Assembly (NCBI GenBank): GCA_044338255.1
Contig: JBIILZ010000006.1
Coordinates: 1 to 62,056 of the forward strand
DNA from: CAIUVD01 sp044338255
Lineage (GTDB): Bacteria; Planctomycetota; UBA11346
DNA: 62,056 nt
Direction: 5' to 3'
The notes under the pieces were generated by a model that searched no databases, was not told where the DNA came from, and saw nothing but the letters and a program-made list of their open reading frames with translations. The translations under genes were made by a program, and so were the position numbers. Positions 39,500-48,852 of this stretch are shown here, piece by piece (positions within the stretch are counted from its first letter, which is position 1; the number at the start of each line of letters is the position of its first letter).

Positions 39500-40993
39500 T
39501 TACTTGAGCTTCATCATCGCCGCGCCGAGGCGTTCAAGCACCAGCATCTGACCGATCTGCGCCAGGGTATCGAACAGCGGCGGGGTCTCGCGACGACCAG
39601 TAGCGGCCACGCGCAGCAGCGAGAAGATAGTCTTGTTCTGCCACAGGGCCGCGGCCGCGACCTGTTCCGGAGTCGCGCCGATGGCCGGCGCCTGACTGCG
39701 ATCAGTGATGATCCCGCGCACCAGGGCTTCCAGCGAGGGCGCGTCCCACACTGCCTGTTCACCGGCAGCGAAATTCTTGAGATCCTTGTGCAAGGTCTCG
39801 ATGAGGGCCTTGGCCTGGGCCTTGTCGAGACCCTTGGGCACGAGGTCCTCGACGTGGTGGGTCACGGCGGTGGCGTAGAACGGCTCGGCCTGGGCGAGGA
39901 AATCGCCGCCGCAGGTCATGCGCTCGTTGAGCAGCGGGAAGAGCCCGGCGAAGCGGCTTTCGACAGCGCGCATGACCTCCTGTTTGGCGCGTTCCGGAGA
40001 CAGCTCGCGGAAATAAAGGCCCTGTAGATGGCGCAGCTTGGCGAGGTCGAAGACCGGCCCGGCGACGTTGATACGATCGAGATCGAAGAAGCCGATCATC
40101 TCGTCGAGCGGGAACTTCTCCTTGCCCTCGGGATGCGAATGCCCGAGCAGGGCGAGGAAGTTCAACAGCGCCTCGGGCAAGAAGCCCTGAGCCTGGTACC
40201 ACTTCAATGACGTGGGGTTCTTGCGCTTGCTGATCTTCGACTTGTCAGCATTGCGCAGCAGGCCGACGTGCACGTATTCGGGCGGCGTGAAGCCGAGCTT
40301 CTCGTTGAGCCAGATGTGCTTGGGCAGCGAATTGAGCCATTCCTCGGCACGGATCACGTGGGTGATCTTCATCAGGTGGTCATCGACCACCGCCGCCAAG
40401 TGGTAGGTCGGCCAGCCGTCGCTCTTAAGCAGCACCTGATCGTCGATGTCCTTCCAGGCCTTGACCACCGGCTGCTTGCGCAGGCGGTCCTTGTACACGA
40501 ACTCGCCCTCGATGGGGGTCTTCATGCGGATGACGTAGGCTTCGCCAGTGGCGGCGCGCTTGAGGGCCTCTTGGTGATCGTAGCCACGGTAGCGGCGATC
40601 GTACATGATCGGCTCATTGGCGGCACGCTGACGGGCCTTCATCGCCTCCAGTTCACGGGCCGTCGCAAAGCAGTAATAAGCGTCGCCCTGGGCGATGAGC
40701 TGATCGGCGAATTTGCGGTAAAGGCCAAGCTTCACGCGCTCGCTCTGGACATACGGCCCATGCTCGCCGCCGACATCCGGACCCTCGTCGTAATTGAGGC
40801 CCATCCATTTCATCGCCGCGTAGATGTTCTGCGCCGATTCCTCGGTGCAGCGCGTCTGATCGGTGTCCTCGATGCGCAGGACGAACTTTCCCCCGTGGTG
40901 CTTGGCGAAACAGTAATTCATCAACCCGATGTAGGCCGTGCCTACGTGCGGGTCGCCGGTGGGAGAAGGAGCAATGCGGACGCGTACAGTCAT
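39500..40993 (-). CDS. gltX: glutamyl-tRNA synthetase
   Basis: Class Ib synthetase, 497 residues. The N-terminal HIGH-type motif is in RIAPSPTGDPHVGTA (7-21), and the KMSKS equivalent is DKSKISKRK near residues 245-253. The C-terminal helical anticodon-binding part follows. Whether it is discriminating (Glu only) or also charges tRNA-Gln cannot be decided here. The ATG at 40993 is chosen because the catalytic motif then falls at the expected distance. It is followed within 4 nt by the LtaS-like gene. Confidence 0.95.
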   Translation of the reverse strand: MTVRVRIAPSPTGDPHVGTAYIGLMNYCFAKHHGGKFVLRIEDTDQTRCTEESAQNIYAAMKWMGLNYDEGPDVGGEHGPYVQSERVKLGLYRKFADQLIAQGDAYYCFATARELEAMKARQRAANEPIMYDRRYRGYDHQEALKRAATGEAYVIRMKTPIEGEFVYKDRLRKQPVVKAWKDIDDQVLLKSDGWPTYHLAAVVDDHLMKITHVIRAEEWLNSLPKHIWLNEKLGFTPPEYVHVGLLRNADKSKISKRKNPTSLKWYQAQGFLPEALLNFLALLGHSHPEGKEKFPLDEMIGFFDLDRINVAGPVFDLAKLRHLQGLYFRELSPERAKQEVMRAVESRFAGLFPLLNERMTCGGDFLAQAEPFYATAVTHHVEDLVPKGLDKAQAKALIETLHKDLKNFAAGEQAVWDAPSLEALVRGIITDRSQAPAIGATPEQVAAAALWQNKTIFSLLRVAATGRRETPPLFDTLAQIGQMLVLERLGAAMMKLK

Positions 40994-41191
40994 GAGGGCG
41001 AGGAGGATCGCCAACTGCCGGAAAATGGGAAGGGAGAGTGTCCCGCAAGAGTGTCGAGCAAGGGTGTCGCGGGGGAGCCCCGGCGCAGGCCGGTATCAAC
41101 AAATTCACTTCTCCATACCATGCCTGCCATTGTTTTTTTCGCGAACGGGCATATTTCATGCAGTGGTTCGCCAACGTCATGGAGTTCTACG

Positions 41192-42805
41192 ATGCCTCGT
41201 TCACCTCTCATTCCCTTATTTTCACGCGCCTTGCAGCAGCTGCGCCGAAGTCGCGCGCAAGGCCTACCGGTTGCGGAATTGATCGAAATGGAGGCCGAAC
41301 GCGCACGTTCGCGTCGCAAATTTCTACAAGGTGTCGCGGTCGCTGGCGCGGCTCTCGCCTTCGCCCCCCTGGCCCAGGCCAGCGATAATCTGCGGACCTT
41401 CGCCGCCGTGAGCCGACCGCCGTGCCGACCGCCGGTAGTGGCGATCATCGGCGGCGGCACCGCCGGACTGCATTGCGCTTATCGTCTGAAGAAAAAGGGC
41501 CTCCGTGCCACCGTCTACGAGGCCACCGCGCGCACCGGCGGGCGGATGCTCTCGAACCGCACGACCTTCGCCAGCAGCGGACAGACCTGCGAGCTGGGCG
41601 GCGAGTTCATCGATACCTCGCATAGGACCATGCGCCAACTGGCCCATGAATTCGGCCTGACCCTCGAGGACAAACGCACCGACCGGCCGGGGCTCACCGA
41701 CCTCGTCGGCTACTTCAATGGTCGCAAGGTGCCCTACAGCGAACTGCTGACCTTGTTCGCACCGATCGCGGCGGCCATCGACGATTCATTGGCGACCCTC
41801 ACCGTGCCCGACAATGGCATCACCTATGCCGACCCCAACGGTGGCGAATGGCTGGATAATCTCTCACTCACGCAGTGGTTTGATCGCGAAGGCATTCACG
41901 GCATCGGCCGTGAACTGGTCGAGACCGCCCACGTCATCGAGTGGGGCCTCGATGCCGATGAGATGAACGCCTACGACATGCTCGGCCTGATCTCGACCGG
42001 CACCAAGAAGATCGAACCCTTCGGCGACAGCGATGAACGCTTCCACGTCAAGAACGGCAACGATCAGATCCCGCGCAAGCTCGCAGAAGGCATCGACGGT
42101 CAGATCGAGACCGGCCGCGTCCTCGAATGCGTTACCCAACGTGCCGATGGCAAATACGTGGTCGCCTTCGCCTGTGGGCGGCAGGTGATCGCTGATCACG
42201 TGGTCAGCGCCATCCCCTTCAAATTACTGCGCGAAGTACAGCTCAGGGTCGATCTCCCGCAGCTCAAGCGGGTGGCGATCAACGAACTCGGCTACGGTCA
42301 GAACAGCAAGTGCATGACCGGCTATCGCAGTCGTCCGTGGCGTGCGCAAGGTTCCGATGGCCAATCGTTCTCCGATCTGCCCTTCCAGAATTCCTGGGAT
42401 ACGGCACAGATGCAGGCCGGGGTCCACGGCATCCTCACCGAGTACACCGGCGGCAGCCGGGCGCTGGCGGCAGGCAACGGCACGACCAGCGCGCATGCCG
42501 GGGCATTCGTCAGCCAAATCGATCGCGTGTATCCCGGCGCCGCCGCCGCCTATGACGGCAAGGCGATCCGTCAGAACTGGCATCGCATGCCCTTCAACCG
42601 CGCTTCCTACAGTGCGTACCTGGTGGGCCAATATACGAAATTCGCCGGTACCGAAGGCGATCGCGTCGGCAATTTCCACTTCGCCGGCGAACACACCGAC
42701 TTCGACAATCAAGGCTACATGGAAGGTGCCGCCCGCAGCGGCACGCGCGTGGCCAAGGAGATCCTTGCCGGCAGCGTGGCCAACACGCTTTCCGCCGCCG
42801 GTTGA
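41192..42805 (+). CDS. Tat-exported flavin monoamine oxidase family protein
   Basis: The 537-residue protein starts with an unusually long n-region and then a twin-arginine signal RRKFLQG at 41-47 with a hydrophobic stretch (VAVAGAALAFAPLAQA). The FAD-binding Rossmann motif is IIGGGTAGLHCAYRL (about 85-99), followed by EATARTGGRM and ELGGEFIDTSHRTM. The C-terminal FAD-contact is HFAGEHTDFDNQGYMEGAA. Amine, amino-acid or carotenoid-like substrates are possible. GGAG seven bases upstream supports this ATG, although the frame is open for 900 bp further upstream, antisense to gltX. A strong terminator follows. Confidence 0.9.
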   Translation: MPRSPLIPLFSRALQQLRRSRAQGLPVAELIEMEAERARSRRKFLQGVAVAGAALAFAPLAQASDNLRTFAAVSRPPCRPPVVAIIGGGTAGLHCAYRLKKKGLRATVYEATARTGGRMLSNRTTFASSGQTCELGGEFIDTSHRTMRQLAHEFGLTLEDKRTDRPGLTDLVGYFNGRKVPYSELLTLFAPIAAAIDDSLATLTVPDNGITYADPNGGEWLDNLSLTQWFDREGIHGIGRELVETAHVIEWGLDADEMNAYDMLGLISTGTKKIEPFGDSDERFHVKNGNDQIPRKLAEGIDGQIETGRVLECVTQRADGKYVVAFACGRQVIADHVVSAIPFKLLREVQLRVDLPQLKRVAINELGYGQNSKCMTGYRSRPWRAQGSDGQSFSDLPFQNSWDTAQMQAGVHGILTEYTGGSRALAAGNGTTSAHAGAFVSQIDRVYPGAAAAYDGKAIRQNWHRMPFNRASYSAYLVGQYTKFAGTEGDRVGNFHFAGEHTDFDNQGYMEGAARSGTRVAKEILAGSVANTLSAAG

Positions 42806-42828
42806 GCAACAGCTGCCATTGGCTTCTC

Positions 42829-42859
42829 GCCGCCGGTCAACCACCGGCGGCTTTTTTTT
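42829..42859 (+). terminator. rho-independent terminator after the amine oxidase gene
   Basis: GCCGCCGGT (42829-42837) pairs perfectly with ACCGGCGGC (42843-42851) around a 5-nt loop, followed by eight T residues. Confidence 0.93.
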
Positions 42860-42905
42860 ATACTTTTTACCACCCTTCACGGTGAACCCTTCGCCTTGCC
42901 GCGGC

Positions 42906-42929
42906 ACTGAATCCAGTACCGTATTCAGT
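42906..42929. promoter_or_regulatory. candidate operator of the toxin-antitoxin operon
   Basis: A perfect 7-bp inverted repeat, ACTGAAT (42906-42912) and ATTCAGT (42923-42929), separated by 10 bp, lies 14 bp before the antitoxin start. Phd/YefM antitoxins bind palindromes at such positions to repress their own operon, so this is a plausible autoregulatory site. Confidence 0.55.
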
Positions 42930-42942
42930 ACCGAGGCATGCC

Positions 42943-43242
42943 ATGGTCGTCCGCACCCAATCCATCAGCTACGTCAAAGCTCATCTCGCGCGGGTGATCG
43001 ACGAGGTCCGCGATGGCGGCGGCCCGCTGATCGTCACGCAAAACGGCTCGACCGCTGCCATCATCCAGGATCCCGAGTCCTACGAACGCACGCAGCAGGC
43101 CATGGTCATGCTCAAGCTCGTGGCCATGGCGGATGAGGATCTCCGCCACGGCCGCACCCACACCCATGCGGAAGTCTTCGCCGCTGCCCGTAAACGGCTC
43201 GCCCTGGGTAAAAAGCCCGTCCGCAGAAAAGCCGGCGCGTGA
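42943..43242 (+). CDS. Phd/YefM-family antitoxin
   Basis: A 99-residue protein with the Phd/YefM fold: SISYVKAHLARVIDEV, PLIVTQNGSTAAIIQDPESYE. The acidic-then-basic C-terminal tail would wrap the toxin. It represses its own operon and neutralises the adjacent ParE/RelE toxin. GAGG precedes the ATG. Its TGA overlaps the toxin GTG (GTGA). Confidence 0.92.
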   Translation: MVVRTQSISYVKAHLARVIDEVRDGGGPLIVTQNGSTAAIIQDPESYERTQQAMVMLKLVAMADEDLRHGRTHTHAEVFAAARKRLALGKKPVRRKAGA

Positions 43243-43568
43243 AGCGCTGGCGGGTCATCTACGGTGACGGAGCCAAGGGCGACATCCTCGGGATCGTGGA
43301 CTACATCCTCGCCCGAGACAACCTCATCAATGCCGCTAAGGCACTCGCGCGACTGGAAGATCGTATCGGCACCTTAACGACGCTGCCGGATCGCGGCCGG
43401 GTCGTGCCCGAACTCTCCTGGCACGGCATTACCAACGTCCGTGAAATCCTCGAGAAGCCGTGGCGCATCTTATATCAGGTCAAAGCCAGTGAGGTCCTGA
43501 TCCTGGCGGTCTATGATGGCCGCCGCCATCTGAACGACGTTCTCCTCGAGCGCTTCCTGCGCTCTTGA
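43239..43568 (+). CDS. ParE/RelE-superfamily toxin
   Basis: A 109-residue protein with the ParE/RelE fold. It has GAKGDILGIVDYILARDN, a helix with LARLEDRIGTL, PDRGRVVPELSWHG, REILEKPWRILYQV and ILAVYDGRRHLNDVL. Pairing with a Phd/YefM-type antitoxin is common. Whether it cleaves mRNA (RelE-like) or targets gyrase (ParE-like) is not clear from sequence; the 'DGRR' ending resembles ParE/YoeB hybrids. The GTG start is overlapped with the antitoxin stop. Confidence 0.9.
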   Translation: MKRWRVIYGDGAKGDILGIVDYILARDNLINAAKALARLEDRIGTLTTLPDRGRVVPELSWHGITNVREILEKPWRILYQVKASEVLILAVYDGRRHLNDVLLERFLRS

Positions 43569-43665
43569 TCATATCTGTTTCGAGTTCCCCGACAGCGGTG
43601 TTAACGCAGACGGTTTGGCGAACCTCAACCTTGTGCCCGGTGCGATGGCGGCTCGACTCGTTGCG

Positions 43666-44319
43666 ATGCGTATCTGCCAATGCTGGGATGATGGGAACCT
43701 CGACGACCTCCGGCTCTGCGCGTTGTTGCGCCGACATGGAGCGACGGCGAGCTTCAATCTCAATCCCGGCCTGATCCGTGCGGAGCGCTATTTCGGCTGG
43801 AATTATCGCGAGACCAAGGCGGTGTGGAAATTGTCGCGGGCGGAATTGACGACCGTGTATGCGGGCTTCGACATCGCCAACCATACCGACACCCATCCGC
43901 ATCTCCCGACCCTCGGCGATGCCGACGTGCAGCGCGAGATCCGCGACGGCCGCGACCGTCTCGAGCAGCTCTTCGAGGCTCCCGTCACCGGCTTCGCCTA
44001 TCCTTTCGGTGAATACGATCAGCGCATCATGGCGGCGGTCCAGGCTGCCGGGCACACCTATGCGCGGACCTGCCTCACGGCTCCCGACGTGCTCGCCGCG
44101 CCCGAGCGCATGGCCCAGCCGACCAGCACCTTCCATCTCGCCGAGGATTTCTGGGCAGTGTTCGAACGCGTGCGCGCCGCCGATGGCGTGTTCTGGTTCT
44201 GGGGCCATTCCTACGAGTTCATCACCGAGGACGACTGGCTCGCCTTCGACGCCAAGCTCACGCGCATCAATGCCACGCCCGGCGTCGAATGGGTGCGTCT
44301 GCCCGAGCTTTTCGCCTGA
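43666..44319 (+). CDS. NodB-type polysaccharide deacetylase family protein
   Basis: About 217 residues. NodB-fold landmarks are CWDDGNLDD (the metal/base aspartates), ATASFNLNPG, NHTDTHPHL (the two metal histidines), FAYPFGEYD and a C-terminal FWGHSYEF. The family removes acetyl groups from N-acetyl sugars in peptidoglycan or exopolysaccharide; there is no signal peptide, so this one is predicted cytoplasmic. The start is uncertain (43666, 43645 or a TTG at 43615); I use the ATG closest to the domain. It follows the toxin gene by about 100 bp. Confidence 0.82.
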   Translation: MRICQCWDDGNLDDLRLCALLRRHGATASFNLNPGLIRAERYFGWNYRETKAVWKLSRAELTTVYAGFDIANHTDTHPHLPTLGDADVQREIRDGRDRLEQLFEAPVTGFAYPFGEYDQRIMAAVQAAGHTYARTCLTAPDVLAAPERMAQPTSTFHLAEDFWAVFERVRAADGVFWFWGHSYEFITEDDWLAFDAKLTRINATPGVEWVRLPELFA

Positions 44320-44326
44320 CGGGTGT

Positions 44327-46126
44327 TCAGGCGTTGATGATCTCCGACAGGCCCAGCCATTCCTCTTCGCAGGCGGCGATCTTGGCCTGGACCTCGGCGA
44401 GTTCGAGGGCTTCCGCCTCCTGATAGACGGCGGGGTTCTTGGCGAGCATTGCTTCGAGCTGCTTCTTCCGTTCATCGAGACGCTTGAGGTCGCGTTCGAC
44501 GCCCTTGATACGCTTGCCGGCATCGCGGGTGTCCTGGGCACTGACCGGCTTGGCCGCGGCCTTGCCGGCATCGGCGGTCTTGGTCGGTGCCGGAGCGCCG
44601 GTCTCTGCCCGGGCTTCGAATTCCAGGCGCCAGCAATAGGCCGCGTAGCCATCGGGGAACAAGGTCGCGCGACCGTCCTTGACCTCGATCACCTGGGTGG
44701 CGATGCGTTCGACGAAGGTGCGATCGTGACTGACCAGGAACAAGGTACCGTTGTAGGCCTTGAGGGCATCGGCGAGGGCCTCGACGGTCTCGAAGTCGAG
44801 GTGATTGGTGGGCTCGTCGAGAAGCAGGGCGGGATAGCGTCCGAGCAGCAGGCCGCACAGCAGCAGACGCGAACGCTCGCCGCCCGAGAGGACCTTGATG
44901 TGCTTGTCGACTTCGTCGCCGCGGAACAGGAAGGTGCCGGCGAGGTCGAGCACATCCTGGGTACGGATGTGCGGACCGGGGGCGGCGGAGGCCTGCTTCT
45001 CCAACCAATGGCGCACGGTCTGGTTGTCCGGCAGCGACTGGAAGACGTGCTGCGCGTAGGTGCCGATGCGCATCTCATAGCCCCACTTCTGGGTGCCGGC
45101 CAAAGGCGGCAGGGCGCCGGCAATGGTCTTGAGGAAAGTCGATTTTCCTTGGCCGTTATCGCCCACCACCGCCACGTGGCTGCCGCGATCGAGATCGAAG
45201 GTGATGCCCTCGGCGATCACTACCGGCTTGCCACCGGGACTCGCCGGCGGGTAGCCGATGGTGATGTCCTTCATCAGCAGCGCCGTGCCGCTGCGCGTTT
45301 CGGAATTGGGCAGGCGCATCTCGAGCACCGCCTCGCTCTGATCGAGCTCGACCTCTTCGAGCTTCTCAAGCTGCTTGCGCCGCGACTCGGCCTGCGTGGC
45401 CTTGCTGGCGGTGGCCTTGTTGCGGGCGATCCAGTCGGTGAGCTCGGCGCGCTTCTCGCGCACTTCGATGTTCAACTTCTCGGCCTGCTCGCGGCGGGCC
45501 TTCTGATAGGCGAGGTATTCGGTGACCCGCCCGGGATAGATGGTCATCTTTCCGCGCGCCACCTCCAAGGTGTCGGTGCAGGTGCGCATGAGGAATTCGC
45601 GATCATGCGAGACCACCAGGTAGCCACCGGGGAAGGTCAGCAGGAACTGCTCGAGCAGCAGCAGAGTCTTCAGATCGAGGTAGTTGGTGGGCTCGTCGAG
45701 GATCAGGAAGTTGGGCTCTGAGAGGAGCATCGAAGCCAGGCGCACACGGGTCTGGAAACCACCCGAGAGCGCCAGCGCGGTGCGCCCGAGCAGCTCCTGG
45801 TTGAGCAGGAATTTTCCCGCCAGTTCACCGCAGCGCCATTCCGCGGCGCCGCTCTTGCGCACCAGAAACTGGAGGACGGTCTCATCGGCGCCGAAGGGAT
45901 CCTTCTGTTCCAGGTACGAGAGGCGCAGATCGGCATGCAACTTGATCGAGCCGGCATCGGGCTCCTCTTCGCCGAGGATCATCTTGCAGAAGGTCGATTT
46001 ACCGGCGCCATTGCGGCCGATCACGCCGACGCGCTGCGACTCGCCGATCGCGACTTCGGCGTCCTCGAGAATGGCCTTAGGGCCGTAGTGTTTATGAAGA
46101 CCGGAAGCTTGGATGACCGTACGCAT
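44327..46126 (-). CDS. ABC-F family ATPase
   Basis: A 599-residue protein with two ABC domains in tandem and no membrane part, so it is a ribosome-acting ABC-F factor. The first Walker A is GRNGAGKST with signature LSGGFQTRV and Walker B FLILDEPTNYLD. The second is GDNGQGKST with LSGGERSRL and ALLLDEPTNHLD. Between them is the charged linker (about 240-310), and a C-terminal coiled coil follows (about 530-599). These proteins adjust translation at stalled ribosomes (Uup/EttA/YheS type). The first signature has Phe where Glu/Gln-type residues are common. Start at the ATG at 46126. Confidence 0.92.
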   Translation of the reverse strand: MRTVIQASGLHKHYGPKAILEDAEVAIGESQRVGVIGRNGAGKSTFCKMILGEEEPDAGSIKLHADLRLSYLEQKDPFGADETVLQFLVRKSGAAEWRCGELAGKFLLNQELLGRTALALSGGFQTRVRLASMLLSEPNFLILDEPTNYLDLKTLLLLEQFLLTFPGGYLVVSHDREFLMRTCTDTLEVARGKMTIYPGRVTEYLAYQKARREQAEKLNIEVREKRAELTDWIARNKATASKATQAESRRKQLEKLEEVELDQSEAVLEMRLPNSETRSGTALLMKDITIGYPPASPGGKPVVIAEGITFDLDRGSHVAVVGDNGQGKSTFLKTIAGALPPLAGTQKWGYEMRIGTYAQHVFQSLPDNQTVRHWLEKQASAAPGPHIRTQDVLDLAGTFLFRGDEVDKHIKVLSGGERSRLLLCGLLLGRYPALLLDEPTNHLDFETVEALADALKAYNGTLFLVSHDRTFVERIATQVIEVKDGRATLFPDGYAAYCWRLEFEARAETGAPAPTKTADAGKAAAKPVSAQDTRDAGKRIKGVERDLKRLDERKKQLEAMLAKNPAVYQEAEALELAEVQAKIAACEEEWLGLSEIINA

Positions 46127-46197
46127 GGGCGGGGCAGAGTCGTCACCCGGCGCGAGGCTCAAGTGGCGCCCTGCAGTCGACGAAGTAGGGTAAGGGG

Positions 46198-47655
46198 ATG
46201 GGCCCCCCCTTGGCGTTTCTTCAGCACTACCGTCGAACCTCCTTGATGTTACCAAGGTTGGCGACCCTGGCGCTGGCCGCGGGCTTCACCACTACCCTGC
46301 AATTTGTCGGTGTTCCGGCATTTTTAACCACCTTCCTGGTGCTCTGCTGGGGCCTGCTGGGCGGCCTGGTCCTGGGCATGGCGGGCTTTATTGCGGCGCT
46401 CGTTCCGTTGTGCACGCTGGTCCCGACACTTTTCAACGATGCTGACAGTAGCCCGCTGGCGGTGATCGGCTGGACTGCGGCCTCGGGAAGCTTGGCCTTG
46501 CTGTGGCACCTCTTAGAGGTCGCGCACTGGCGCCACGCCACCCGCGACCTGCGCGATCTGCTACGCCAGAGCCAACATCAGCAGCGTCACCTGGCCAACA
46601 GCGTGGGGCGTTACCCAGCACTGCAGGAGGCCAGCTTGGCCCTCGCCGGGGTGCGCGACATCGACCATTTGGCGGAAGAGCTCTGCCGACAGATCCGGGC
46701 CGTGGTCCCCGATTGCCTCGTCGCCCAAGTGCACATCGGTCTCGCCAACCAACTCAGCTGCCGCGCGAGCGCCGATTCCGAGGGCAGCCCGGTGCCCACC
46801 GAGCCCACCGAGGATGAGTGCTATGTTGCAACCGAGGCGCGCATCCTCACCCGCCGTGCTCCCGAACACATCCGCGTGATGCTGCCCTTACGCGGCGAAC
46901 GCCGAGGCAACCATTCCCGCGATGCCTTGTGCGGCGTTCTGGTGGTTGCCCTGCCCAACGATATCCAGGCCGAGCAGCTGCATGTCGAGATGCTGACCGC
47001 CCTCGCGCAGCTCGGCGGCATCGGCCTGGCCGCCGTCGATCTCGTCGGGCGAGCACGGGCCCTGGCCTTGCGCGATGACCTCACCGAACTGTTCGGCCAA
47101 TTCGAATTCCTGCGTCGCCTCGATGAACAGGTGGCGAGCGCCCGTCGTCAGCAGCAACCCCTCGGCCTGGTGATGTGCGACCTCGACCATCTTAAGCGCT
47201 TCAATGATTCATGGGGCCACGCGGCTGGCGATGTCGCCCTCAAGACCGTAGCCCGCGCCATCCAGCGCGTGGTTGAACCGATTTCCGGCGGCATCGCCTG
47301 CCGCTATGGCGGCGAGGAATTCGCGCTCTGCCTCCCCGGCTGCTCCGAGGCGTCGCTGAAGGCCATCGCCGAACGCCTGCGGATGGATATCGCCAGCGCC
47401 ATTTCCGATCCCCTGCATCCCCATCGCCGGGTCAGCGCCTCGTTGGGCATCGCCTCGCTGCGACCGCTGGAAACCAGCCGCGCCATGCTCGTCCGCGCCG
47501 ATGCCGCGACCTATCGCGCCAAGGCCAATGGACGCGACTGCGTCGAGAGCGCCAACGATATCGGGGAGCTCGACCCGGCGCAGCCGCTGCCCACCGTGAC
47601 CCAGCATTTTTTCGCCGCCAGCGTGCCCCTCCACAGCGGCCCGGCCGACTCATGA
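46198..47655 (+). CDS. membrane GGDEF diguanylate cyclase (GAF-like middle)
   Basis: A 485-residue protein. Hydrophobic helices occupy about 18-110, followed by a short coiled coil, a GAF-like middle domain (about 140-300) and a GGDEF domain with intact active-site GGEEF at 371-375, so it should make cyclic di-GMP. The inhibitory RxxD site five residues before GGEEF is absent (that stretch reads ISGG). An ATG at 46246 is an alternative start. Its stop overlaps the next GGDEF gene (ATGA). Confidence 0.88.
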   Translation: MGPPLAFLQHYRRTSLMLPRLATLALAAGFTTTLQFVGVPAFLTTFLVLCWGLLGGLVLGMAGFIAALVPLCTLVPTLFNDADSSPLAVIGWTAASGSLALLWHLLEVAHWRHATRDLRDLLRQSQHQQRHLANSVGRYPALQEASLALAGVRDIDHLAEELCRQIRAVVPDCLVAQVHIGLANQLSCRASADSEGSPVPTEPTEDECYVATEARILTRRAPEHIRVMLPLRGERRGNHSRDALCGVLVVALPNDIQAEQLHVEMLTALAQLGGIGLAAVDLVGRARALALRDDLTELFGQFEFLRRLDEQVASARRQQQPLGLVMCDLDHLKRFNDSWGHAAGDVALKTVARAIQRVVEPISGGIACRYGGEEFALCLPGCSEASLKAIAERLRMDIASAISDPLHPHRRVSASLGIASLRPLETSRAMLVRADAATYRAKANGRDCVESANDIGELDPAQPLPTVTQHFFAASVPLHSGPADS

Positions 47656-48845
47656 AGGCCGCGACGTGGGTGATCGTCGCCTTACTCTTGGGCGCGGGTT
47701 GCATGTTCTGGCTCGGCATGGCGGGCATGGCGGTACTTAGCACCCTCGCCATCGGCAGCGGAGCCTGGGCGTTGTTGGCGTCCCCGGCGAAAGATGACTC
47801 CGTGCCGTCGACCGCCCAACGCTTCAATCCCGCTAAGCTCGCCGAACAGCACCAGACAGTCCTGTTGCAGCTCGCGACCCTCGCCGATGAACGCGAACTG
47901 CATCGCGGCCTGTTCGAGGTCAGCACCGAGTTGGTCGGCTGTGTCACCGAGGACGACGCGCGCGTACGCTTCGCGGCGGCGGTGCGCCGCTATTGGGAAG
48001 GCCGCTTTGCCGATCTGATGGTCTGGAACAAGGGCGCTTGGCGCAGCCTCGGCGGCCCCGCCAGCGGCCTGCCGCCGGTGCTCGATCATCCGGTGCAGCT
48101 GCCCAACGGCCTCGCTCATGAAGGCGACCTGATCCTCGATCTCTCTCCGGGAGTCGTCGGCCATGCAGCGCTCATCCTGCGCCGTGCCCGCACCCAGCCG
48201 AGCCTCGCCGGTCGCTCCTTTTCCGCGCAATTGGCGATCGCTGAGATCCTCCGCGCCCAGCTCGCCCTGTCCTTGCGCCGCGTCCTGCTTTACAGCGAGC
48301 TCCAGGATCTGGCGCGCAGCGATCCCCTGACCACCACCCATCGCCGCTGGTACGGCGAAGGCCGCCTCGCGGAACTGGTCGACGGCGGCAAGGTGGTGAC
48401 CGTGGCGATGATCGACATCGACCACTTCAAGCTGGTCAACGACACCTACGGCCACAGCGCCGGTGACTACGTTTTGACCGCAGTCGGGCGGACCTTGTCC
48501 GAGGCCCTGCGCACCAACGACCTCGTCTGCCGCTGGGGTGGCGAGGAATTCCTCGTGGTGCTCCCCGACACCTTGCCGGACGGGGCCTTCCTCGTCGCCC
48601 AGCGCCTGCGCCAAGCGATCGCGGATCTACAGGACCTCCCGACCCCGGTCACGGTCTCGATCGGGGTCGCCGCCTGCACCCAGGACGATGCCTGCGCCAA
48701 GCTCATCGCCCGGGCCGACGAGGCGCTCTACCTGGCGAAGAAGAGCGGGCGCGATTGCGTGATGATGGCGCCGATGACCAGCGCTCCCGGCAGCCTGCGG
48801 CTGCTCTCCCGGCAGCCCAAGGAGCGCAGCCGGTCGCCGGTATGA
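47652..48845 (+). CDS. membrane GGDEF diguanylate cyclase with I-site
   Basis: A 397-residue protein with two N-terminal hydrophobic helices (about 5-43), a GAF-like region (about 70-225) and a GGDEF domain. GGEEF is at 296-300, and an RxxD inhibitory site (RTND, 287-290) sits exactly five residues before it. The common DPLTGLxNRR is altered to DPLTTTHRRW. It is translationally coupled to the upstream cyclase, which lacks the I-site. It ends 7 bp before the convergent pgi. Confidence 0.9.
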   Translation: MKAATWVIVALLLGAGCMFWLGMAGMAVLSTLAIGSGAWALLASPAKDDSVPSTAQRFNPAKLAEQHQTVLLQLATLADERELHRGLFEVSTELVGCVTEDDARVRFAAAVRRYWEGRFADLMVWNKGAWRSLGGPASGLPPVLDHPVQLPNGLAHEGDLILDLSPGVVGHAALILRRARTQPSLAGRSFSAQLAIAEILRAQLALSLRRVLLYSELQDLARSDPLTTTHRRWYGEGRLAELVDGGKVVTVAMIDIDHFKLVNDTYGHSAGDYVLTAVGRTLSEALRTNDLVCRWGGEEFLVVLPDTLPDGAFLVAQRLRQAIADLQDLPTPVTVSIGVAACTQDDACAKLIARADEALYLAKKSGRDCVMMAPMTSAPGSLRLLSRQPKERSRSPV

Positions 48846-48852
48846 GCCGACC

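Noticed and set aside
40268..41191. A 300-codon upstream extension of the amine oxidase frame
   Set aside because: It is antisense to gltX. The real start has a Shine-Dalgarno and leads into a Tat signal.
43480..44652. A 390-codon minus-strand open frame over the deacetylase gene
   Set aside because: It is the antisense shadow of the NodB-type gene, whose catalytic motifs are clear on the plus strand.
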